A stretch of DNA of 64,000 bases from JANMZO01 sp031383405. Its GTDB lineage: Bacteria; Actinomycetota; Acidimicrobiia; Acidimicrobiales; JANYDT01. Location: contig JANMZO010000293.1 of NCBI GenBank assembly GCA_031383405.1, positions 1-64,000 of the forward strand. Reading direction: 5' to 3'. Position 1 is the stretch's first letter, and each line of letters opens with the position of its first letter. A program made the translations under genes and the position numbers. The notes beneath the pieces were generated by a model. It did no database searches, was not told the DNA's origin, and saw only the letters and a program-made list of their open reading frames with translations. Positions 8,578 through 14,998 of this stretch are shown piece after piece.

Positions 8578-9258
8578 TCAAGCCTTTTTCGTCGTAGATG
8601 AAACCGTTGACCTGCCGACCTTCGTAGTAGTTGAGGGCGCCGTGGACTTTCCGGCCGACCCGGGAGCCGACGTCGCGGTCGAGCCCGAGGGCGTGCGAAT
8701 GGCGATGGTTCCGTTGACGTCTTTCACCACAAACGTGTAATTCTGGGGAGAGCCGCCAACGGTAACCGTACATATGATTGTGGAATTGGGTTCGAGGACG
8801 GCCACTACACCCTTTCCGCAGACAATCTTTGCTTCGACGGCTTCCTTTTCGTCGAGACTGGCCCGAACAAAACCGACAACTTTCGTGAGATCGATGATCG
8901 CCTTCGCTGGCGCGATTTTATACACGCCCCCTTTGAGGAATCCTCCCTCGCTCACAACGACCGTGTAGGGCGCCGACACACCTTCGATCTGCACCGTGCA
9001 GGTATAGGTTCCGATGGGTACTCTCTTCTGCACACCGGCCAGCTTTGTCGGACATGTCGCGGGACCGACTTTGAGTTTCGGTGCGGCGCCTTGCTGCACC
9101 GCAACGATCTTCGCTTCGATTTCCTTCTTGAGGTCACCTGCCTGAGCGGCTGACGCCCCGGGCATGAACGCGACCGTCACTGGTCCGAACCAGCTCAGCA
9201 CGGCCAGAATCAGGGCAACTCGATACTTGGGGTTTGCGACAACTCGGAACATGAACAT
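8578..9258 (-). CDS. secreted protein with two DUF4333-like repeats
   Basis: A 226-aa exported protein of unknown function. The N-terminus has a positive start and one hydrophobic segment (YRVALILAVLSWFGPVTVAF) ending near an AxA site at ASA-AQA, so it is probably secreted. Two copies of a small beta-rich domain follow (about residues 42-105 and 125-185); each has the order K-E-(I/V)-E-A-K-I-V, a Cys-containing middle strand (TYTCTV or TIICTV) and a Y-T-(V/F)-V-V strand, like DUF4333. Cysteines come in pairs, suggesting disulfides. The last 40 residues are a Ser/Thr/Lys-rich tail. Start may be the first or third codon (both ATG). Divergent from the MarR gene. Confidence 0.6.
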   Translation of the reverse strand: MFMFRVVANPKYRVALILAVLSWFGPVTVAFMPGASAAQAGDLKKEIEAKIVAVQQGAAPKLKVGPATCPTKLAGVQKRVPIGTYTCTVQIEGVSAPYTVVVSEGGFLKGGVYKIAPAKAIIDLTKVVGFVRASLDEKEAVEAKIVCGKGVVAVLEPNSTIICTVTVGGSPQNYTFVVKDVNGTIAIRTPSGSTATSAPGSAGKSTAPSTTTKVGRSTVSSTTKKA

Positions 9259-9427
9259 CCTCAGGGGAAGAAGGCGCGGACAGATAACCTATCGTCGAAG
9301 GAGCGGTCGGTCCTGCCGAATCCCATCGATGTAATCAATCGGCCCTACTCCGCGTTCGACCCCGGATGACTGAGCACAGATAGCGATATGAACACATAGG
9401 GAATTTCATGGCTATGATCTGCGCCTC

Positions 9428-9441
9428 GTTGTAATCACAAC
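9428..9441 (+). promoter_or_regulatory. possible MarR operator upstream of the MarR gene
   Basis: GTTGT-AATC-ACAAC is a perfect 5-4-5 inverted repeat 54 bp before the MarR start codon, just after a TATGAT (-10-like) hexamer at 9413-9418. MarR proteins commonly repress their own gene through such sites; the link here is inference. Confidence 0.35.
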
Positions 9442-9494
9442 AGCGCTTCCCAATTTCACACTCATTCAATCTCGTTTCGCAGGAGTCGCCTTAC

Positions 9495-9941
9495 ATGAGC
9501 GGTCAAGGATCAGTTGCAACCCCCGGAAGCGCAGGCTTTCTGATGTGGAGAGCCACCAACGCGTGGCAACGGGCCCAGCGCGCGGCGCTGGACTCCGTGG
9601 GGCTCACTCACGTCCAATACGCATTGCTGGCTACTCTCGCTGGCGACGACGCTCGCAAGGGTCTGTCGCAGGCTGAGATAAGTGCGCGATCAGGGGTTGA
9701 TCCCATGACCACCTCACAGGTCATTCGTATCCTCGCCGACAAAGGTCACGTCGCGCGGAGCACGAGTACCGAGGACAAGCGGGCCCAGCGCGTGGTCCTA
9801 ACTACAACCGGCCGGGCCCTAACCCGCAAGGCCCAGCCTAAGGTCGAAAAGACCGACAACGACTTCTTCGCCGTTGCCGGAAAGAACCTTCCTGCGATCA
9901 CGGCTGTGCTCGCTGCGCTTGCTGGCGTGGAGCAGGCCTGA
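9495..9941 (+). CDS. MarR-family transcriptional regulator
   Basis: A 148-aa winged-helix dimeric regulator. The recognition region reads SQAEISARSGVDPMTTSQVIRILADKG (given here only as a description of residues about 55-82) and the wing DKRAQRVVLTTTGR follows, the conserved MarR pattern. It probably senses a small aromatic or oxidant ligand, but the ligand and targets cannot be read from sequence. It stands alone, with a strong hairpin terminator 50 bp downstream and a possible operator upstream. Confidence 0.88.
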   Translation: MSGQGSVATPGSAGFLMWRATNAWQRAQRAALDSVGLTHVQYALLATLAGDDARKGLSQAEISARSGVDPMTTSQVIRILADKGHVARSTSTEDKRAQRVVLTTTGRALTRKAQPKVEKTDNDFFAVAGKNLPAITAVLAALAGVEQA

Positions 9942-9993
9942 CGCGACTTCCGTGGAGATGCCGGCACCCGGCTCTCGACATTGCAGATGATGG

Positions 9994-10017
9994 GCACCCA
10001 CCCGTGGCGGTGGGTGC
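9994..10017 (+). terminator. rho-independent terminator after the MarR gene
   Basis: GCACCCACC (9994-10002), a 6-nt loop and GGTGGGTGC (10009-10017) form a perfect 9-bp stem followed by TTT. Confidence 0.8.
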
Positions 10018-10164
10018 TTTCGCGTGCGTAACCTTTTTCAAACGGATTTGGCGCACCCTGAGGTTGCTACCGTGCGGAAGTCAAAAACATGCACTAATTT
10101 TCCTGTTTCCGAGGCGCGTTCCGAGTGCAGGCGATCCGAAGACAACGTGGGAGAAGACAGGCTC

Positions 10165-10511
10165 GTGCAACAGGACCAACAGGACCAACAGGACCAACAG
10201 GGCCAACAGGACCAACGCTCTTGGACATTTCTTTCAAACCATGCGCACGTACTGGTTTGTATCGCGCAGGAGTCCGATATCCGAATCCGCGACATCGCGT
10301 TGCGGGTCGGCATCACCGAGCGGGCAGCGTCGAGCATCGTCGCCGACCTCGAACGCGATGGTTACCTCACGCGAGTGAGGGTCGGCCGCAACAACGAATA
10401 CGTGGTGCACGGGTCACGACCGCTACGCCACCCCGTGAGCAGCACCACAAGATCGGTGAACTTCTCCAGCTGCTCGGCCCCATCGATGCGGAAGGTACGT
10501 CTTCCCCGTGA
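10165..10511 (+). pseudogene. winged-helix HTH regulator, apparently frameshifted
   Basis: From the GTG at 10165 the frame encodes a (QQD)n stretch, then WTFLSNHAHVLVCIAQ and a MarR-like winged helix (RDIALRVGITERAASSI, then GYLTRVRVGRNNEY), ending in RPLRHPV. Relatives of this small actinobacterial family continue with an E-x-x-H-x-(V/I)-G-E-L-L tail. That tail (EQHHKIGELLQLLG) is present here but in another frame, entered at 10437, and ends at 10511. Restoring one G in GTGAG at 10435-10439 would join the two. So either the gene is broken near its 3' end or the base is a sequence error. Without correction, the first frame runs on to 10608 with unrelated sequence and overlaps the next gene. 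Confidence 0.65.
10168..10212 (+). repeat. 9-bp tandem repeat, five copies, inside the HTH gene
   Basis: CAACAGGAC is repeated five times (the fourth as CAACAGGGC) directly after the GTG start and encodes QQD-QQD-QQD-QQG-QQD. Being a multiple of three, copy changes would keep frame. Confidence 0.9.
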
Positions 10512-10592
10512 CAGCGTTCACCGGGCGCCACGTCCGTCACTCTCGCAAGGTGAGCCGGCCATCGTGAACGAGGACCGGGCCAGAGGACACCC

Positions 10593-11729
10593 GTGGCCGG
10601 CGAACTGATCGAAACAGCGCCCGACGCAATCGTTCTCCATCGCGTCGTCATCCCGATGCGTTCCCCCTTCGCCGCATCACACGGAGTGGAAACAAACAAA
10701 CACGCGACGATTGTGGAGGTACGACGGGCGGGGATCTCGGGCTGGGGTGAATGCGCAGCGCTGGAGCATCCTACGTACACAGATGAGTTCGCCGATGGGG
10801 CGTTTCGGATGCTTCAGGACACTTTCGCTCCCGCCGCCTTGCAGGGCTCGAAGTGGGCCTCCGCGACGCCCGGGGACCCGATGGCCAAGGCCGGTCTGGG
10901 GCTCGCCCTCCTCGACTGCGGACTTCGCCGAGGCGGTGTTTCGCTGATTGCCCATCTGGAGGAGATCACCGGGGCACCGGCCCGTCGACTCGTCCCCGCC
11001 GGTTTGTCCCTGGGCATTTCGCACGATCTAGATGAACTCGTGGCGAACGTCGCAGACGCGATCGTCGAGGGATACCAGCGCATCCGGTTGAAGATCGACC
11101 GCAACTGGGATCATCAGCCCCTAGAGGCCGTGCGGAGCCTCTTCCCCGACGCCGTCGTCCAAGCCGACGCCAACGGCTCCTATACGACTGACGACTTCGG
11201 ACGGCTTCGTGAACTGGAGCGCTACAGACTCCTGATGATCGAACAACCGCTTCCGACCGACGACCTGGAAGGCCACGCAACGCTCGCCCGGGTGCTCAAC
11301 ATTCCCATCTGTCTCGACGAACCAATCATAAGTGCACAGACGGCGCAGGAAACTCTCCTTCGGAAGGCGGCCTCGGTCATAAACATCAAAGTTGCCCGGC
11401 TCGGTGGTCTCCGGGCCACGCTCGATACGCTGGCTGTCTGCCGATCGCTCGGGGCCGGAGCGTGGTGTGGCGGGATGCTCGACACCGGAATCGGCCGGGC
11501 CGTCAACCTCGCCGTAGCCGCTCTCGACGGATTCACCTCCCCGGGTGATATCGCAGCTACCGACCGTTACTTCGACCGGGACATCATTACGACGCGCTTC
11601 ACCGTCAGCGAGGGTTCGATTGCCGTCCCCGACGGCCCGGGAATCGGGGTCGAGATCGATCACGACGCTCTTGCGGCCTTCACGGTCAACCGGGTGGAAC
11701 TCGTGCGGCCGCAGCGGGCCCGGGGCTGA
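10593..11729 (+). CDS. menC: o-succinylbenzoate synthase, enolase superfamily
   Basis: Member of the muconate-lactonising subgroup; closest in pattern to o-succinylbenzoate synthase/N-acylamino-acid racemase, the dehydration step of menaquinone synthesis. Starts with GTG at 10593 after an AGAGGA ribosome site (378 aa). The capping domain is residues 1-125; in the barrel the catalytic Lys lies in RLKID (about 168), metal ligands in ADAN (Asp about 192), IEQP (Glu about 217) and LDEP (Asp about 241), and the second catalytic Lys in INIKVARLGG (about 266). No other men genes are nearby, so the racemase activity remains a possibility. Confidence 0.85.
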   Translation: MAGELIETAPDAIVLHRVVIPMRSPFAASHGVETNKHATIVEVRRAGISGWGECAALEHPTYTDEFADGAFRMLQDTFAPAALQGSKWASATPGDPMAKAGLGLALLDCGLRRGGVSLIAHLEEITGAPARRLVPAGLSLGISHDLDELVANVADAIVEGYQRIRLKIDRNWDHQPLEAVRSLFPDAVVQADANGSYTTDDFGRLRELERYRLLMIEQPLPTDDLEGHATLARVLNIPICLDEPIISAQTAQETLLRKAASVINIKVARLGGLRATLDTLAVCRSLGAGAWCGGMLDTGIGRAVNLAVAALDGFTSPGDIAATDRYFDRDIITTRFTVSEGSIAVPDGPGIGVEIDHDALAAFTVNRVELVRPQRARG

Positions 11730-11776
11730 CGCCCGCCAATCAAATCAAACGGTCGATATCAGCGGTACAGGCGTGT

Positions 11777-12403
11777 TCAGGAACCGATGCTTTCGGAAAC
11801 CGCGAACGGAAACCGGTACAGGTCGATTCCGCTGTGTTCCCAGACCGTCTCCCCTGAAGGAAGCCGGCGAGCCTTGAGCCGGATCGGCCCCGAACCGAAC
11901 GGATTCGGCACCGTCTTGTTAAATTCCGCTGCCGCCTCGCTGCTGTCGTGAAACTGATGCGGTAACGGCTTGATGCGCGACAGGCGGTCGATCCACGCCG
12001 CAACCTGGTCGAGGGCGATCTGAGGGCTGACCTGAGCGAGCAGGTATTCCGAAGAACCGGGCTCCGGCACGGGCCACAACCGGTATGAACCCAACATCTG
12101 CAACCGGTCATCCGACGAATGAACCGCCCACACCGCTTCTGCCCGAAGGGTTGGGTACAGGGTATGGAACTGCCATTGCGGACTCCGTCCGTTGACATCA
12201 ACCGAGTCGCTCACGATCAGGAACAACCGGGCGTCGTGCCCCCAGGATGCGATGTGCGGCCAGACCCACCTACTCGCTTCAGCGGCGGTAGGAAGGTGCG
12301 GTCCTTCGGCAATGACCACGCTTGCGGACATGGTCGACGACAACGGCTTCGTGAGATCAACGGCAGCAACCGTTAGATCAATCTTCTTCCGAAACAGTCC
12401 CAT
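11777..12403 (-). CDS. hypothetical protein, 208 aa
   Basis: I do not recognise a family. The protein starts MGLFRKKIDLTV at an ATG (12403), has no signal peptide or membrane helix, and is rich in Trp, Pro and His in the middle (WVWPHIASWGHDARLFLIV; WQFHTLYP). The composition suggests a globular mixed alpha/beta protein. It is convergent with menC and lies 88 bp upstream of nothing obvious on its own strand; the siroheme-type gene upstream ends at 12491 and could be co-transcribed with it. Confidence 0.6.
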   Translation of the reverse strand: MGLFRKKIDLTVAAVDLTKPLSSTMSASVVIAEGPHLPTAAEASRWVWPHIASWGHDARLFLIVSDSVDVNGRSPQWQFHTLYPTLRAEAVWAVHSSDDRLQMLGSYRLWPVPEPGSSEYLLAQVSPQIALDQVAAWIDRLSRIKPLPHQFHDSSEAAAEFNKTVPNPFGSGPIRLKARRLPSGETVWEHSGIDLYRFPFAVSESIGS

Positions 12404-12490
12404 CAGTTGCCGATCCCTCGTGTTGGTTTCAGAGCTGTATCGACCCGTACGGCAACGACCTTGAGGAAGATACCCAGTCTTGGTGCAGCA

Positions 12491-13327
12491 TCAACCCCGG
12501 TCGGATCCCTCGTCCCCGAGCGGGAGAATCGCCCGGCAGTCGTCTCGACAGGTCGCACAGGCAGCGGGGATGCAGTTCTTTCGCAACCAGGCGTTCGTTG
12601 TTGGGGTCGCCCTGTCACCAAACCCTCCCCTGGCAGTCGGCAGATCTGGCATCGGCCGGTCAACACCCGGGGTCGCTTCGCCTTCGACCGCAGACGCGAG
12701 CGTGTCAACCAGCGACGCCCACGGCAACCCCTCGCTCGAGCGATGCAAACGGACCCGGTCACGGACCGACCTGATCTCGTCGGTGAGGCGACCGGGAAGG
12801 TCGCCGAGTTCATCGGCTAACCGGTCACGCAACCATCGCGCCGTCGCTGGGCTGGCGCCCGCAGTCGAGACGGACACGATCACGTCACGATCGCGGTGGA
12901 CCGCCGGGAGAATCACCGAACAGTTCGGTGGGTCATCGGCGGCGTTCATCCAGACCCGCCGTGACGCCGCATCGGCACTGATCCGAGCTGTCACGATTCG
13001 ATCATCGACAGCCGTCGTCACCAGCCAAATGCCATCCAGGTCCGAAGATTCATAGGCACGCGTAACAATGTTGAGCTGGGCCGCCCCCGACAGACGTTGA
13101 ACCTCATCGCCGATCTCCTTGCTCACGATCGTCACGTGGGCACCTCCGGCCAACAATCCCTCCGCCTTCCTCGCTCCCACCGAGCCTCCGCCCACGACCA
13201 GGCAATCGCGACCCCGCAGGTCCAGTAGGACCGGATACCACTGCGGCGACGACCCGGCAGAGGGAACAGGGCCGGTCGCGGGAAAAGGGCCGGTCGCGGG
13301 AACAGGGCCGGTCGCGGGAACAGACAT
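12491..13327 (-). CDS. precorrin-2 dehydrogenase / sirohydrochlorin ferrochelatase-like protein
   Basis: NAD-dependent oxidation of precorrin-2 to sirohydrochlorin, on the way to siroheme or cobalamin (CysG N-terminal/Met8p family). The Rossmann motif VVGGGSVGARKAEGLL follows the opening WYPVLLDLRGRDCL; later ACNDR-like VTTAVDDRIV, VWMNAADDPPNCSVILPAV and STAGASPATARWLRDRL are all family blocks. The N-terminus before the domain is only a PATGPV repeat from 18-bp DNA repeats, so the start (ATG 13327 or 13342) is uncertain. The C-terminus has an extra Cys-rich tail (CIPAACATCRDDC) that could bind metal. No cysG methylase domain is fused. Confidence 0.85.
   Translation of the reverse strand: MSVPATGPVPATGPFPATGPVPSAGSSPQWYPVLLDLRGRDCLVVGGGSVGARKAEGLLAGGAHVTIVSKEIGDEVQRLSGAAQLNIVTRAYESSDLDGIWLVTTAVDDRIVTARISADAASRRVWMNAADDPPNCSVILPAVHRDRDVIVSVSTAGASPATARWLRDRLADELGDLPGRLTDEIRSVRDRVRLHRSSEGLPWASLVDTLASAVEGEATPGVDRPMPDLPTARGGFGDRATPTTNAWLRKNCIPAACATCRDDCRAILPLGDEGSDRG
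13269..13322 (-). repeat. 18-bp tandem repeat, three copies
   Basis: Three units of GGGCCGGTCGCGGGAA(A/C)A lie head to tail at 13269-13286, 13287-13304 and 13305-13322. They encode the PATGPV repeats at the N-terminus of the precorrin-2 dehydrogenase. Confidence 0.92.
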
Positions 13328-13432
13328 GCCCAACACTGCCATAGGCCGACCATGCCGACCAGCGGTCGGACTCAGAAGCGGGTCGAAATGATCGGGGTCC
13401 GCGGAGCAATGAGTCGGGGCCGCTGAAATGAC

Positions 13433-13461
13433 GTAGGCCCAGGTCATCGACCTGGGCCTAC
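13433..13461 (-). terminator. hairpin next to the tRNA-fMet fragment
   Basis: GTAGGCCCAGGT (13433-13444), a 5-nt loop and ACCTGGGCCTAC (13450-13461) form a perfect 12-bp stem, 5 bp beyond the 3' end of the tRNA-fMet fragment on the minus strand. It is placed as the terminator of a tRNA gene would be, which suggests this was once the native downstream flank of tRNA-fMet. Confidence 0.7.
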
Positions 13462-13466
13462 CCTTC

Positions 13467-13519
13467 GTGGCGGGGGCCGGATTTGAACCAGCGACCTTCG
13501 GGTTATGAGCCCGACGAGC
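13467..13519 (-). pseudogene. 53-bp 3' fragment of tRNA-fMet
   Basis: These 53 bp are identical to 14855-14907, the part of the intact tRNA-fMet from the 3' strand of the D stem through the anticodon (CAT) and T arm into the CCA end. Identity stops abruptly on both sides, at 13519 and inside the CCA. A 3' tRNA fragment in direct orientation to an intact tRNA is the usual mark of integration at a tRNA attachment site. Confidence 0.9.
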
Positions 13520-13895
13520 CTCGTCCCGGATGGTGCCGTCGAGTGCCCTGCCACACAGTGTTTCCGGGAGTTTCGGCCTCGGCCGATGCCGTCTCGTCCC
13601 GACCTGTACCGCCCACTTCTACCGGATCTGGCAGACGCCGCGATGCAGGATAAGTTTCGAGGAGGTGGGCGTTCGAGGCAACCGAGCCGGGCACATCGCA
13701 CACGTGCACGATGCCCTCGGGGGTCACGTCAACGACCACGACGACCGCACGAACCTCACCGGAGCCCGCGATGACGTGAGCTCCGGGAATGATCTGGGAG
13801 GGATCAGCCGCCTCGTCGAGGAACGTCCACGGCAGGCCGGTCTCGTCCATCGAGTTGAAGTCGATCGGGAGGTCGATTCGGGTGGTCGTCGTCAT
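13503..13895 (-). CDS. small conserved-looking hypothetical protein in the islet
   Basis: A 130-aa protein starting MTTTTRIDLPIDFNSMDETG. The ATG at 13895 has a near-perfect ribosome site, GAGGAGGTG at 13909-13901. Residues 1-75 look like a compact beta-rich domain (LPWTFLDEAADPSQIIPGAH, then VVVVVDVTPEGIVHV); the rest is low-complexity and probably not native. The last residues and the stop codon TAA come from the anticodon region of the tRNA-fMet fragment, so the present 3' end was made by the junction. Function unknown. Confidence 0.65.
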   Translation of the reverse strand: MTTTTRIDLPIDFNSMDETGLPWTFLDEAADPSQIIPGAHVIAGSGEVRAVVVVVDVTPEGIVHVCDVPGSVASNAHLLETYPASRRLPDPVEVGGTGRDETASAEAETPGNTVWQGTRRHHPGRGSSGS

Positions 13896-13929
13896 CGTGT
13901 CACCTCCTCGGGATCTGACCCATGGTACA

Positions 13930-14562
13930 GGTGTCGGCCTGGCGATCGCTCGGCGGATCTCGACGACCGAGGCCATCCGCGACGCCCGCGGGGTGGTCGA
14001 GGCGGACAGTCGCCACGTCGCTCCGGTGATCACCGACGGCGTTCTCCATGGTGATCGCGGCGTCTTCGACACTCTCGACATGGTGATTCGTCAGCGGGTG
14101 ATCTCCGAACAGGTGGTCCGCGTGAAGGTCTGGGACCGTGATGGGCGGATCGTCTACTCCGACGACAAGGCGCTCATCGGCGAGCGCTATGCGCTCGGTT
14201 CCGAGGAACGCGAAGCGCTCGAACGCCACACCAGCGCCGCCGACTTCTCGGATCTGACCAAGCCGGAGAATCGCGACGAACGTTCCTACCGCAAGTTGTT
14301 GGAGGTCTACCGCGGGGTCCGAACCCGCGAGGGCACGCCAGTGTTCTTCGAGGCGTACCTTCGTTTCGACAAAGTCACCGATGACCGCAGCCGGGTTCTC
14401 GCCGAGTTCACGCCGGCATTGCTCGGCGGGCTCGTCGCGTTGTTCCTGATCCAGATCCCGCTCGCCGTCGCGTTGACTCGACGGGTGACCCGTGCCGAGG
14501 AGGGCCGTCGGCGACTGTTGCAGCAGATCGAGAGCTCCGAACGCCGCCTGAACCAACCCACC
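13930..14562 (+). pseudogene. fragment of a sensor histidine kinase
   Basis: The plus-strand frame reads like the sensor part of a two-component kinase: the end of a first membrane helix (VGLAIARRISTTEAIRDA), an extracytoplasmic domain with VVRVKVWDRDGRIVYSDD and KLLEVYRGVRTREGTPVFFE, then a second membrane helix (LLGGLVALFLIQIPLAVAL) and the start of the linker ending ESSERR. The expected continuation (ERRRIASDLHDG with the phospho-accepting His) is missing, as are the dimerisation and ATPase domains and the true N-terminus. It is therefore a broken gene fragment carried in the islet. Confidence 0.75.
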
Positions 14563-14808
14563 GGCCACCCAGAATTCGCGAGGGACCAGCTTCAACGCGC
14601 CAAACCTCCTCCCTCCACCAAGACGGAATCCGTCGCAACGGCCCTCCAGCACCACCGACGAATTTCCGGCACCGACACCCGAATCCACCACCGCTCCGAC
14701 CACCAGGACGAGATTCGAACTGACGTCCGTGCGTCGGGTCTTCTGGCAGACGCTCGGCGACACGATTCGGCGAATCTGGCAGACAGTGACCGATTCGGGC
14801 ATTCTGAA

Positions 14809-14844
14809 ACAGCAACAGCGGGCCCGGAGGCCCGCTGTTGCTGT
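14809..14844 (-). terminator. 15-bp perfect hairpin downstream of tRNA-fMet
   Basis: ACAGCAACAGCGGGC (14809-14823) and GCCCGCTGTTGCTGT (14830-14844) make a perfect 15-bp stem with a 6-nt loop, starting 9 bp beyond the tRNA CCA end on the minus strand. It is the obvious terminator of the tRNA and can act both ways. Confidence 0.85.
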
Positions 14845-14852
14845 GTTTTAGT

Positions 14853-14929
<77 letters not shown>

Positions 14930-14998
14930 GCGGAAATCTCACTATAGCATCGAATCCGGTCCCGATTTCCGGCGGAGTTTCACACCTCTGCTGAACGG

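Noticed and set aside
13503..13505. Second functional tRNA at 13467-13519
   Set aside because: The acceptor 5' strand and half of the D arm are missing, so it cannot fold as a tRNA.
13900..14802. 300-aa minus-strand frame in the islet
   Set aside because: It is antisense to the recognisable sensor-kinase fragment and has no coding features of its own.
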